This document shows positions 46,586 through 54,639 of a DNA stretch of 64,000 nucleotides, one piece after another (within the stretch, counting starts at the first letter, position 1; each line of letters starts with the position of its first letter). The notes under the pieces were generated by a model. It did not search any database, was not told where the DNA came from, and saw only the letters and a program-made list of their open reading frames with translations. The stretch is from Oceanithermus desulfurans. Lineage in GTDB: Bacteria; Deinococcota; Deinococci; Deinococcales; Marinithermaceae. Made by a program: the position numbers and the translations under genes. The DNA lies in the NCBI RefSeq assembly GCF_014201675.1, contig NZ_JACHEZ010000001.1, positions 248,001 to 312,000 on the forward strand. The letters are read 5' to 3'.

Positions 46586-47058
46586 ACAAGGTCATCCTCG
46601 ATTGGAACGACATCACCCGGCTCGCGGGCAAGCTGATTGCACAGCTGAACCCCGAAGACTACGACGTGGTGCTCGCCGTCACCCGCGGCGGCATGATCCC
46701 CGGCGCGCTGGTGAGCGAGGCCATGGACCTGCGCAACGTCATGACCGCGGCGGTCATGTTCTACCAGGGTGAGCAGCAGGCCCTCGAAGAACCCCACTTC
46801 CTGCAGTTCCCGGGCGACGCGCTGCTGATCGGGAAGCGCGTCCTGATCGTGGACGACGTCTGGGACTCCGGCAAGACGGCCATGGCGGTGCGGGAGCGGG
46901 TGGCCCAGGCCGGCGGGGTGCCCACGGTGGCCGTGCTGCACTACAAGCCCAAGTTCAGCCGCTTCCCCGAGGAGGCCCCCGACTTCTACGGTGAGGAGAC
47001 CGACGCCTGGATCGTCTACCCCTGGGATCCGGAAAGGTCCCGGGAATGGGGTCCCTGA
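46582..47058 (+). CDS. Purine phosphoribosyltransferase (xanthine/hypoxanthine-guanine type)
   Basis: 158 aa type I phosphoribosyltransferase. The PRPP loop is VLIVDDVWDSGKTAMAVRERV (about 94-114) and the PPi loop is AVTRGGMIPGALVSEAM. Size and EETDAWIVYPWDPERS end resemble Gpt-like salvage enzymes. Substrate (xanthine, guanine or hypoxanthine) is not certain from motifs. ATGA overlap with lysC implies cotranslation, though no metabolic link is obvious. Confidence 0.85.
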   Translation: MNKVILDWNDITRLAGKLIAQLNPEDYDVVLAVTRGGMIPGALVSEAMDLRNVMTAAVMFYQGEQQALEEPHFLQFPGDALLIGKRVLIVDDVWDSGKTAMAVRERVAQAGGVPTVAVLHYKPKFSRFPEEAPDFYGEETDAWIVYPWDPERSREWGP

Positions 47059-47067
47059 CCGGCAGAG

Positions 47068-47073
47068 TATACT
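47068..47073 (+). promoter_or_regulatory. -10 box of the 2H phosphoesterase gene
   Basis: TATACT, 7 nt before the GTG at 47081. Confidence 0.55.
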
Positions 47074-47080
47074 GGCACAC

Positions 47081-47608
47081 GTGTACGGCATCCTGGCGTG
47101 GCCTCCCGACGACCTGAGCGAGTGGATGCAGCAACTCTCCAAGACGCACGGCGTATCCGGTTACGGCCCGCCCCACCTCAACCTGCGCCAGCCCTTCAAG
47201 TGGCGCTGGAGCCAGGAGGCCCTGCGCCGCGGCGTCGAGGGCATCCTGCGCGGGCACGAGCCCTTCCGGGTACGCCTGGGTGACTGGCGCACCTTTGGCG
47301 GCGGCGTCGTCTACCTGCGCGCCTACGGCGGCGGAGCGTTCCAGCGCCTCTACCACGCGCTCGAGCCCCTGGCCGAGCCCGAGCAGGAAATCGAAGGCCC
47401 CAGCTACATCCCCCATCTGACGCTGGCCTTGGGCCTCAGCGACGAGGAAGCCCGGGAACTGGCGGCGAAGCTGCCGCCCCCGCCGCGCAAGTCGTTCACC
47501 GTCCGCGAGGTCGCGCTCGTCACCGACGACGACGGGGGCGACCTCGTCGAACTCGCCCGGCTGCCGCTGGGCGGCCTCGAGAACCAAGAAACGAGCCGCC
47601 CGGCCTGA
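47081..47608 (+). CDS. 2H phosphoesterase family protein (2'-5' RNA ligase-like)
   Basis: 175 aa with two His-containing motifs about 100 residues apart: GPPHLNLRQPF (about 29-39) and SYIPHLTLALG (about 107-117). These match the paired HxT/S motifs of 2H cyclic phosphodiesterases and 2'-5' RNA ligases; the first is HxN instead of HxT. Families of this type act on 2',3'-cyclic phosphates or RNA ends; the substrate is unknown. The GTG start fits the TATACT box; an ATG exists only further upstream in frame, inside the previous gene. Confidence 0.78.
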   Translation: MYGILAWPPDDLSEWMQQLSKTHGVSGYGPPHLNLRQPFKWRWSQEALRRGVEGILRGHEPFRVRLGDWRTFGGGVVYLRAYGGGAFQRLYHALEPLAEPEQEIEGPSYIPHLTLALGLSDEEARELAAKLPPPPRKSFTVREVALVTDDDGGDLVELARLPLGGLENQETSRPA

Positions 47609-47618
47609 GCCGGGCGGC
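47595..47618. terminator. Bidirectional hairpin terminator
   Basis: GCCGCCCGGC / GCCGGGCGGC with a CTGA loop, where the loop contains the stop codon of the 2H gene. It also lies 18 nt after the stop of the convergent cytochrome gene. Confidence 0.7.
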
Positions 47619-47635
47619 GGTCGTGCGGCGCAGGG

Positions 47636-48322
47636 CTACTCGCCGCTCAGCAGCTTCTGCCGGAACGCCTGCACCTGTTTCGGCGTCAGCGCCTTCTTGC
47701 GCAGCTCGGCGACCGTCGCGGCGTCCAGCGGCTTGAAGTCCTTGGGCAGCAGCTCCTCGTTGAATTCCTGCAGCAGGTAGTTGACCAGCGCCGCCACCGT
47801 GGCGTCGTCCAGGTGGCCGAGCGGGGGCATCGCCCCGTTGTAGGCGGCCCCGTTCACCTCGATCGGGCCTTGCAGGCCGAAGAGCACCACCAGCGCCGGG
47901 TAGGTGGCGTCCTTGACCAGCACCGGGTTCCCCTTGAGCGGCGGGAAGGCGCCCGGCACCCCCTGCCCTTCGGCCTGGTGGCAGCCGGCACAGTTGGCGG
48001 CGTAGGCGGCCTTGCCGTCGACCGCCGCGGTCTCGGCCGCCGCGGCCTCCTCGGCCGGAGGCGGGTTGGGGCCGAGGTAGGTGGCCAGGTACTTGATGAT
48101 GACGGCCCGTTCCTCCTCGTTGATGGGGGCGCCGTAGTCGATCATGTCGTCGACGATGCCCTCCCAGTCGGCTTCGCTGAGGCCCGCGTTCTGCAGGGGG
48201 TAGGTGAGGTCGTGGCAGATCTGGCACTTGGCGTAGACCAGATCGACGCCGGGCCCCTTGGGGAGCTCCTCGGCCATGGCCAGGCCGGCGAGCAGGAGTG
48301 CGATCAAGATCCCTTTTTTCAT
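47636..48322 (-). CDS. Exported diheme cytochrome c, downstream of the molybdoenzyme
   Basis: 228 aa with a signal peptide (ILIALLLAGLAMAEE) and two CxxCH heme sites: CQICH (about 33) in a degenerate N-terminal unit and CAGCH (about 113) in a canonical cytochrome c domain with MPPLGHLDD supplying a Met ligand. Gly/Ala-rich linker between. The C-terminus ends LTPKQVQAFRQKLLSGE. It resembles the electron-accepting cytochromes of SorAB/SoxCD sulfite-oxidising systems and is a paralog of the gene at 49843-50472. Confidence 0.85.
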   Translation of the reverse strand: MKKGILIALLLAGLAMAEELPKGPGVDLVYAKCQICHDLTYPLQNAGLSEADWEGIVDDMIDYGAPINEEERAVIIKYLATYLGPNPPPAEEAAAAETAAVDGKAAYAANCAGCHQAEGQGVPGAFPPLKGNPVLVKDATYPALVVLFGLQGPIEVNGAAYNGAMPPLGHLDDATVAALVNYLLQEFNEELLPKDFKPLDAATVAELRKKALTPKQVQAFRQKLLSGE

Positions 48323-48384
48323 TCGTCCTCCATCGCTAGGGCGGCACCGGTTGCGGTGCGGCGGTACGCGCGTAGTTTACATGG

Positions 48385-48413
48385 AAAAGGCCGCCCCGCG
48401 GAGGCGAGGCGGC
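48385..48413 (-). terminator. Terminator of the molybdoenzyme gene
   Basis: On the minus strand GCCGCC.CGC / GCG.GGCGGC with a short loop, followed by CTTTTCC, starts 12 nt after the stop codon. It would separate the enzyme from the downstream cytochrome, which may use the TAAACT box at 48374-48379. Confidence 0.65.
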
Positions 48414-48425
48414 GCGTGTCGGGGG

Positions 48426-49709
48426 CTAGCTTACCTTCACCTTGATCTTGTCGGCGCCGTTCCACTCGTAACCCGAGGGGTTCCAGTCCACCACGCCGTC
48501 GAGGGGCTGGGCGCGGCCCCAGCGGTCGATGGCGCGCACCCAGACCTCGTGTTCGCCGGCGCTCATGGGCAGGTAGATCTCCCACTTGTACCAGGCGTAG
48601 GGGCTGTCGGGCGCGGTGATCTTGGCCGAAACCCAGGTCTTGCCCTGGTCCTTGGAGACGAGGACCTGCTCGATCGGCTGCACGCCGTCGTTCCAGGCCA
48701 CGCCCCAGAACTTGACCGTCCCGGCCTTCACCTGCTCGCCGTCGAGGGGCGCGAAGACCACGGCCTTGACCTTCTGGTGCCAGTTGGGGCGCGAGTTTTC
48801 GAAGCCCTGCTTCTTCTTGTCGTACTGGCCGGGCTCGACCGGGTAGAGCGGTACGCGGTAGCGGAAGACCTGGTTGTAGTTGTAGCTTTCGCGGGCCTCG
48901 AAGCGGATCTGGCCCACCCACTTGACGTTCATCGTGCCGTAGTAGCCGGGCACGATCAGGCGCACCGGACCGCCGTGCACCGCGGGGATGGGCTCGCCGT
49001 TCATCTCGATGGCGAGGATGGCGTTTTCCATCACGTCGCGGCCGATCCAGTCGGTCTCCGGGTCGTTGGACCAGGGAAGGCTGTGTTCGAAGTCGGGACG
49101 GCCCCCGGTCTTGGGCGGAAGGTCGCGGCCGTTCACCGTGAGGAACTGGGCCGCCTCGTGGGGCTCCACCTTGAAGTGGGCGAGCACGTCAACGAGCTTG
49201 GGCCCCTTCCAGACGGTCTGGCCCATGCCGCCGTGCCCCCACTGGGTGCCCTTGGCCTTGGCGCCGTACTTGGCGAAGAAGCTGCGGCCGTTGCCCGAGC
49301 ACTGGAGGACCATCTTCACCTCGTGCTGGGGCAGGTCCTTGAGGACGCTGGCGTCGAAGTGCGCCGGGCGCAGCACCATGCCCACGATCTCCACGGGCCA
49401 GCCCTCGAGCGGGATGGGCTCGTTGGTCTTGCCGCCCTCGAGCACCTGGTTGTTGCGGATGTAGAGGAACTGCTTCGGGGTGACCTCGTACTCGCGCAGG
49501 ATGTCGAGCGGGGTCTCCATCACGCCGGTCTTGGAGTTGTGCACGATCAGGCGCGGGTCCTTGCCGATCACCACCTCGTTGGCCTTGGGCGCCGCCTGGG
49601 CGCGGGCGAAGCGCGTGACGACCGGAAAGAAGCCGAGCGCCGCCGAAGCCGCACCGGCGCGCTTGAAAAGGTCCCTGCGGGTGATACCGTTCGCTTGCTG
49701 CTCCTTCAT
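48426..49709 (-). CDS. Sulfite dehydrogenase-like molybdopterin oxidoreductase (SorA/SoxC type)
   Basis: 427 aa. Tat signal ITRRDLFKRAGAASAALGF (about 9-27) exports the folded Mo protein. The sulfite-oxidase core has the molybdenum-ligand Cys in VLQCSGNGRSFF, then WGHGGMGQTVWKGPKLVDVL, ENAILAIEMNGEPIPAVHGGPVRLIVPGYYG and the dimerisation domain (VSKDQGKTWVSAKI). This is the SorA/SoxC family, which oxidises sulfite or sulfane in the periplasm and passes electrons to cytochrome c. The SD GGAGGAGGGA selects the ATG at 49709. Flanking diheme cytochromes fit an electron acceptor. Confidence 0.9.
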   Translation of the reverse strand: MKEQQANGITRRDLFKRAGAASAALGFFPVVTRFARAQAAPKANEVVIGKDPRLIVHNSKTGVMETPLDILREYEVTPKQFLYIRNNQVLEGGKTNEPIPLEGWPVEIVGMVLRPAHFDASVLKDLPQHEVKMVLQCSGNGRSFFAKYGAKAKGTQWGHGGMGQTVWKGPKLVDVLAHFKVEPHEAAQFLTVNGRDLPPKTGGRPDFEHSLPWSNDPETDWIGRDVMENAILAIEMNGEPIPAVHGGPVRLIVPGYYGTMNVKWVGQIRFEARESYNYNQVFRYRVPLYPVEPGQYDKKKQGFENSRPNWHQKVKAVVFAPLDGEQVKAGTVKFWGVAWNDGVQPIEQVLVSKDQGKTWVSAKITAPDSPYAWYKWEIYLPMSAGEHEVWVRAIDRWGRAQPLDGVVDWNPSGYEWNGADKIKVKVS

Positions 49710-49767
49710 AGATCCCTCCTCCAACTTTTGTGCGCGACGGATTGCCGTTCACAAAGGGTACGGGACA

Positions 49768-49796
49768 AATATACTACCAATACCTTTGAGCATCAA
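49768..49796 (-). promoter_or_regulatory. Promoter of the sulfite dehydrogenase-like gene
   Basis: On the minus strand TTGATG (49791-49796), a 17-nt spacer and TATATT (49768-49773), about 60 nt before the ATG in an AT-rich stretch. Confidence 0.7.
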
Positions 49797-49799
49797 GGT

Positions 49800-49821
49800 G
49801 CCCCGGCCAGACGACCGGGGC
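49800..49821 (-). terminator. Hairpin after the upstream cytochrome gene
   Basis: GCCCCGG / CCGGGGC with an 8-nt loop, on the promoter-proximal side of the molybdoenzyme promoter; only a weak T content follows on the minus strand. Confidence 0.5.
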
Positions 49822-49842
49822 GAGGCGGTGCGGCGGGCCGGG

Positions 49843-50472
49843 TCAGGGAGCGGGGCGCAGCAGGCGCACCAGCGAGGGCGTGAGGCCTTTGGCGCGTTCG
49901 CGAGCCACCGATTCGGCCGTGAAGGGTCGTTGCGTCAGGTATTCCACGATCGCGGCCACCTGCGCGTCGCTCAGGAAAGGCAGCGGCTCCATGGGCGCGT
50001 CGTAAGCGCGGCCGTCCTGGTATAGGGGACCCGAAAGGCCGAAGAGGACGACCTGAGCGACGTAGTCCGGGTGCTCGCGCCAGGCCGGACGGTCCCGCAG
50101 CAGCGGCGCGCGCTCGGGGTCTTGGTGGCAGGCGGCGCAGTGCTCCTGGTAGAGCGCCTTGCCGTCCGCGGCGGCCGGGGTCGCGGGGGTGGGCGCGGGG
50201 CGGTCGCCGAGCTGGGCGGCCAGGTAGTCGAGCAGGCGCGCGCGCTCCTCGTGGGAAAGCGCGAGGCCGTAACCCTCCATGCGCTCGAGGACGGCCGACC
50301 ACCCCGGCCGGTCGAGGCCGCGGGCCGCCAGCACCGTGGTGAGCGCGTGGCACTCCGTGCAGTTCCGATAGACCAGCTCCGCTCCGGGCGCCGGCGGCAG
50401 CAGGGATCCGGCCGCGGCGAGCGCCAGCAGCACCCCGAGCCGGGCCAGGATCGCCGGGTTAAACCGCCTCAT
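49843..50472 (-). CDS. Exported diheme cytochrome c, upstream of the molybdoenzyme
   Basis: 209 aa with a hydrophobic signal (ILARLGVLLALAAAGSLL) and two heme sites, CTECH (about 38) and CAACH (about 112). MEPLPFLSDAQVAAIVEYL corresponds to MPPLGHLDDATVAALVNYL in the paralog at 47636-48322. Length, heme spacing and C-terminal LTPSLVRLL match the paralog, so the pair arose by duplication. Its start overlaps the ptb stop by 14 nt and it is probably cotranscribed with buk-ptb. Confidence 0.83.
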   Translation of the reverse strand: MRRFNPAILARLGVLLALAAAGSLLPPAPGAELVYRNCTECHALTTVLAARGLDRPGWSAVLERMEGYGLALSHEERARLLDYLAAQLGDRPAPTPATPAAADGKALYQEHCAACHQDPERAPLLRDRPAWREHPDYVAQVVLFGLSGPLYQDGRAYDAPMEPLPFLSDAQVAAIVEYLTQRPFTAESVARERAKGLTPSLVRLLRPAP

Positions 50473-51427
50473 GAACGTAGGGCAGGCGCTCCGCGGCGAT
50501 GACCGCGGTGGCCAGCGAGAGGAACTTCACCTCTTCGGGGTCCGCGCGGCTGGTGAGCACCATTGGCGCGCGCGCTCCCATGATCAGCCCGGCCCCGCGC
50601 ACCCGGGCGAAGTAGATCAGGCTCTTGTAGAAGACGTTGCCCACGTCGATGTTGTCGACGATCAGGATGTCGGCCTTGCCGGCCACCGGGCTCTTGATGC
50701 CCTTGATGCGGGCCGCCTCCTCGCTGACGGCGTTGTCGAGCGCCAGGGGGCCGTCGATGACCGCGCCCTTGATCTGGCCGCGGTCGGCCATCTTGGCGAT
50801 GATGGCGTCCTCGACGGCGGTGTCCATCTCGGGGTTGACCACCTCCACCGCGGCCAGCAGCGCCACCTTGGGCGGGTTCACGCCCAGTACGTGGGCCAGC
50901 GTGACCGCGTTCTCGACGATCTGGATCTTGGCCTTGAGGTCGGGATTGATGTTCATCGCCCCGTCGGACATGAAGAAGAGGCGGTCGTAGCCCTTGGCCT
51001 CGTAGATGAGGACGTGCGAGAGCAGCCGCCCGGTGCGCAGGCCCCATTCGCGGTTGAGCGCGGCGCGCAGGAAGTCGGACGACTGCACCATTCCCTTCAT
51101 GAGGATGTCTGCCTCGCCGCTGGAAACGGCCTGGGTGGCCAGCTCCGCGGCCTCGGGCGGGTTCTTGGCGTGGCGGATCTCGAGGTTCTGGGTGCGGATG
51201 CCCAGCTCGCCGGCGATGCGGCGGATGCGCTCGGGGTTGCCGAAGAGGATGGGGTGCACCAGCCCTTCGATGCGCGCCTCGTTGACGGCCTCGACGACGT
51301 GGGCTTCCTCGGCGGCGGCGACGGCCACCTTCTTGGGGCCGCCCACCTGGGCGATCAGGCGGGCGAGCTCGAGCAGGCTCGTCATGTCCCGCAGGGGTTG
51401 AATTTCTTTAAAGTCCAGCGCTTCCAT
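50459..51427 (-). CDS. ptb: Phosphate butyryltransferase-like phosphotransacylase
   Basis: 322 aa member of the phosphate acetyl/butyryltransferase family, converting acyl-CoA and phosphate to acyl phosphate. Typical segments: KKVAVAAAEEAHVVEAVNEA, ILMKGMVQSSDFLRAAL, DGAMNINPDLKAK, AVIDGPLALDNAVSEEAA and MGARAPMVLTSRAD. Together with the adjacent butyrate kinase it would yield ATP from butyryl- or branched acyl-CoA. Its start overlaps the buk stop by 20 nt. Confidence 0.92.
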   Translation of the reverse strand: MEALDFKEIQPLRDMTSLLELARLIAQVGGPKKVAVAAAEEAHVVEAVNEARIEGLVHPILFGNPERIRRIAGELGIRTQNLEIRHAKNPPEAAELATQAVSSGEADILMKGMVQSSDFLRAALNREWGLRTGRLLSHVLIYEAKGYDRLFFMSDGAMNINPDLKAKIQIVENAVTLAHVLGVNPPKVALLAAVEVVNPEMDTAVEDAIIAKMADRGQIKGAVIDGPLALDNAVSEEAARIKGIKSPVAGKADILIVDNIDVGNVFYKSLIYFARVRGAGLIMGARAPMVLTSRADPEEVKFLSLATAVIAAERLPYVHEAV

Positions 51428-52466
51428 GGCGTACCTCGTCCATCCGCTTGGGATTTTCCTGGCCGGTGAGCGCGCGCCACGCCCCCGTGGCCAAAGCCTG
51501 CATTTCGAACTCGCCCGGGTGCACGTGCACCGGCGCGGCCCAGCTCAGACGCGCTTCGATCTGCCGCACGACGTAGCCGAAGCGCGCCCCGGCCCCGGTG
51601 AGGAAGAAGGCTTGCGGACGTTCGCCCGCCGCCAGGCCCAACATGTATTTTGCCACCTGGAGCGCGTAGGCGTCCGTGGTCAAACGTACCTGGGGCTCGT
51701 CGAGCCGTGCCTCCACCCGCCGCAGGTCGTCGGTGCCCAGGAGCCCTTTGAAGCCCGAGGCGCGCCCGAAGAAGTTGCGCGCCGCCTGCCGCCCGTCGCG
51801 GGCGGTCTTTTCGATGACCCCGTAGACGGGGACGGTGCCCGCGCGGTTGGGGCTGAAAGGCCCCTCGCCCAGGAGGGCGTCGTTGGTGTCGACCATGCGT
51901 CCGCGGGCGAAGCGCACCACCGAGGTGCCGCCCCCCAGGTGGGCCCCCACCAGCGGGACCTCCTCGAACCGCGTCCCCAGCTCGTCGGCCACCTTGCGCG
52001 CGGTGTAGCGCAGGTTGAGGGCGTGCACCCGGCTGCGCCGGGGGACGCCGGGGGCGCCGCTGATGCGGTTTACTTCCTCCAGTTCGTCGACGGTGGGCGG
52101 GTCCACCACGAAGGCGGGCACCCCGTAGCGCCGGGCCAGCTCGAGCGCCAGCGGGGCGGCCAGGTTGGCGGGGTGGGCGCCGTGCACGGCCTCCAGGCAG
52201 GCGCGCACCATGACCTCGTCGACGACGTAGACGCCGGCGGGCAGCGGGCCCAGCAGCCCCCCGCGCGCGGCGAGGGCGTCGAAGGGGGCCCAGGCTTCCG
52301 CCAGGGAAAGGACCTGCCCGCGCCGGCGCTCGAGGTCGGCCGCCAGGCTGGGGGCCGGCGCGTGGCGCGCGATCTCTTCCCGCAGCAGCCGCGCTCCGTC
52401 CGCGTCGACCTCCAGGAGGGCCAGTTTGGTGCTCGTCGAACCGGGGTTGATCGCGAATACCCTCAC
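51408..52466 (-). CDS. buk: Butyrate kinase
   Basis: 352 aa ASKHA-fold kinase, acyl phosphate + ADP to carboxylate + ATP. Starts VRVFAINPGSTSTKLALLEVD, the acetokinase-family phosphate-1 motif. HALNLRYTARKVADELG, VGAHLGGGTSVVRFARGRMVDTND and FFLTGAGARF follow. I place the start at the GTG 52466 because TATCCT lies 6 nt upstream and butyrate kinases begin just before INPGST; the ATG five codons earlier would lie upstream of that -10 box. First gene of buk-ptb-cytochrome. Confidence 0.93.
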   Translation of the reverse strand: MRVFAINPGSTSTKLALLEVDADGARLLREEIARHAPAPSLAADLERRRGQVLSLAEAWAPFDALAARGGLLGPLPAGVYVVDEVMVRACLEAVHGAHPANLAAPLALELARRYGVPAFVVDPPTVDELEEVNRISGAPGVPRRSRVHALNLRYTARKVADELGTRFEEVPLVGAHLGGGTSVVRFARGRMVDTNDALLGEGPFSPNRAGTVPVYGVIEKTARDGRQAARNFFGRASGFKGLLGTDDLRRVEARLDEPQVRLTTDAYALQVAKYMLGLAAGERPQAFFLTGAGARFGYVVRQIEARLSWAAPVHVHPGEFEMQALATGAWRALTGQENPKRMDEVRHGSAGL

Positions 52467-52472
52467 GACCCC

Positions 52473-52478
52473 AGGATA
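52473..52478 (-). promoter_or_regulatory. -10 box of buk
   Basis: TATCCT on the minus strand, 6 nt before the GTG start of buk. Confidence 0.55.
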
Positions 52479-52558
52479 CATGCGCGCCGATGCCCCGCCG
52501 CCTCCTCACTTGTACTTAATACGAGGAGACTAAGATTAGATGCGGAGGTGCATGTAAG

Positions 52559-53773
52559 ATGTCGATGAGAAAGTCGCTGATCGGTTTCGCGGGCATCGTC
52601 TTGGTGGCCGCCGTCGCGTTGACCTGGAACCTCCCCGGCGCCCGCGCCACCGGGGAGGCCCAACCTTTTAACCAGCCCGAGGCCTACCTGCAGAACGAAC
52701 GCAACACGATCGGAATCGTCGAAACCTACGGCGACGGCGTGGTCTTCGTCTCGGTGGCGACGGCGCCCAAGGTGGTGCGCCCGAACCTGCCGCCGGGCTT
52801 CGAGGACTTCGCGCCCTTCTTCGCCCCTTACGTGCAGCCGCCGCGTCAGGGAACGGGTTCGGGCTTCGTGCTCGACAAGGAGGGGTACATCCTCACGAAC
52901 TACCACGTGGTCGAGGGTGCGGACGAGATCACCGTGAAGTTCCACGAGGACCCCAAGGCCTACCCGGCCAAGCTGGTGGGTTCGGCCCCGCCGCTGGACC
53001 TGGCGCTGCTCAAGGTCGACGTGCCCGACAAGGGCATGCTGCACCCCATCCCGCTGGGCGACTCGGACCGGCTCAAGGTGGGGCAGAAGGCGATCGCGAT
53101 CGGTAACCCCTTCGGGCTCGAGTTCACCGTCACCGAGGGCATCATCTCCGCGATCCGCACCAACCCGGGCGCGGAGAGCTCGCTGATCCCGCGCCTCATC
53201 CAGACCGACGCCGCGATCAACCCCGGCAACTCCGGCGGGCCGCTGCTCGACTCGCGCGGCGAGGTGATTGGCATCAACGCCGCGATCATCAACCCCAACG
53301 GCGTGCCCCAGTTCGCGGGCATCGGCTTCGCGATCCCCATCAACCTGGCCAAGAAGTACCTGCCGGAGATGCGCGCGGGCAAGAAGGTGACCGCCGAGGA
53401 GATCGTCAAGAACAACCCGCGTCTGGGCGTCACGGTGATGCCGGTGCAGTACTACCCCGAGCAGGTGCGCCAGCGCTACGATCTGCCCGACCACGGCCTC
53501 GTCGTGCAGAGCGTCGACAAGAACAGCCCGGCGGCCGAGGCGGGCCTTAAGGGCGCCAAGGACTACATCTACTTGCAGCTGCCCAACGGCAAGACGCTCG
53601 AGCTCGGGGTCGGCGGCGACGTGATCGTCGAGGCGAACGGCCGCCCCATCTACGACATCACCGACCTGCGCGCCGTCCTCTACGGCCTCAAGCCCGGCGA
53701 GAAGGTGAAGCTGAAGCTGGTGCGGGACGGCAAGGAGCGGGTCGTCGAGCTCGTCCCCCGCGTCGTCAAGTAG
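52559..53773 (+). CDS. HtrA/DegP-like serine protease
   Basis: 404 aa S1C protease for envelope protein quality control. N-terminal signal or anchor (LIGFAGIVLVAAVALTW), then the trypsin-like domain with catalytic His in YILTNYHVVEGAD, Asp in PLDLALLKVD and Ser in AAINPGNSGGPLLDSRG. A single PDZ domain follows (LVVQSVDKNSPAAEAGLKG to the C-terminus), interrupted by an insert LPNGKTLELGVGG. GGAGGTG upstream supports the first ATG. Confidence 0.95.
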   Translation: MSMRKSLIGFAGIVLVAAVALTWNLPGARATGEAQPFNQPEAYLQNERNTIGIVETYGDGVVFVSVATAPKVVRPNLPPGFEDFAPFFAPYVQPPRQGTGSGFVLDKEGYILTNYHVVEGADEITVKFHEDPKAYPAKLVGSAPPLDLALLKVDVPDKGMLHPIPLGDSDRLKVGQKAIAIGNPFGLEFTVTEGIISAIRTNPGAESSLIPRLIQTDAAINPGNSGGPLLDSRGEVIGINAAIINPNGVPQFAGIGFAIPINLAKKYLPEMRAGKKVTAEEIVKNNPRLGVTVMPVQYYPEQVRQRYDLPDHGLVVQSVDKNSPAAEAGLKGAKDYIYLQLPNGKTLELGVGGDVIVEANGRPIYDITDLRAVLYGLKPGEKVKLKLVRDGKERVVELVPRVVK

Positions 53774-53793
53774 CCCGGACCGGTCGCAGCAAG

Positions 53794-53817
53794 AACCCCC
53801 GCCGCGGCGGGGGTTTT
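53794..53817. terminator. Hairpin terminator after the HtrA gene
   Basis: AACCCCCGCC / GGCGGGGGTT with a CCGCGG-type apex and TT following. The convergent mqnA stop lies only 3 nt away, so it may act for both. Confidence 0.75.
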
Positions 53818-53819
53818 CG

Positions 53820-54635
53820 TCATACCGACCAGTACTCTTCGGGGCCGAGGAGCCCCACCGCTTCGGCGAAGGTCGCGAGGCCGAGCCGGTCCGGCGGTTC
53901 CAGGTGGTAGCGGAAGTTCCAGAGGTAGTGCTGCAACAGCGGCGCGGGGATCCCCAGCCGCGCGGACTCGGCTGCGGCCACCTCGCCCAGGCGCCCCAGG
54001 CCCTCGCGCCGGGCGCGGCGCAGCAGGGCCACCACCTCGGGCGGGGGCTGCTCGCCCGCACGCGTGGCCCAGAGGGCGAAGACGAAGGGCAGGCGCGTGG
54101 CCCGGAACCACTGCATCGCCAGGTCCGTGACGTAGTGGCCGCCGGGGCGGCGGGGAAGGTCGTGCACCGAGGCGGGCGTGTGCTCCAGGAGGCCCGCGTA
54201 GGCGGTGAGGGCGCGGTCGCCGATGAGCAGCACCCCGTCGTAGCTCTCCAGGCCTTCGAGGCCGACGGGGGCGGGCTCGAGCTCGGCCGGGACGCCGCTG
54301 CGCTCCAGCAGGTGGGCGAGCAGCCGCACGCTGGTGGCCGACTCCGAGGTGATGGCGATGCGGCGCAGCTCGTCCCAGGGGCGTTTGTGGAAGAGGTTGA
54401 CCGAGTAGACCGCGCCCAGGACGGCCACCGAGAAGTCGGGCAGCGCCCGCAGGGCGCCGCGGGCCTCCAGGTAGAACTGGCTGGAGACCAGCGAGAGGTC
54501 GACCTCGCCCTCGGCCAGCCAGCGGTTGAGTTCGGTGGGGACGCCGAAGCGCAGCTCGACGCCCCGCGGGGCCTCGAGGAAGTGGACCAGGGGCGCGGTG
54601 TTCGCGTAGTGGGGGAGACCGATGCGGTAGGGCAT
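53820..54635 (-). CDS. mqnA: Chorismate dehydratase MqnA (futalosine menaquinone pathway)
   Basis: 271 aa. First enzyme of the futalosine route to menaquinone, dehydrating chorismate to 3-enolpyruvylbenzoate. IGLPHYANTAPLVHFLE at the N-terminus, EGEVDLSLVSSQFYLE, ITSESATSVRLLAHLL and DGVLLIGDRALTA are conserved in MqnA. It starts 4 nt after mqnE. Confidence 0.93.
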   Translation of the reverse strand: MPYRIGLPHYANTAPLVHFLEAPRGVELRFGVPTELNRWLAEGEVDLSLVSSQFYLEARGALRALPDFSVAVLGAVYSVNLFHKRPWDELRRIAITSESATSVRLLAHLLERSGVPAELEPAPVGLEGLESYDGVLLIGDRALTAYAGLLEHTPASVHDLPRRPGGHYVTDLAMQWFRATRLPFVFALWATRAGEQPPPEVVALLRRARREGLGRLGEVAAAESARLGIPAPLLQHYLWNFRYHLEPPDRLGLATFAEAVGLLGPEEYWSV

Positions 54636-54639
54636 GGCG

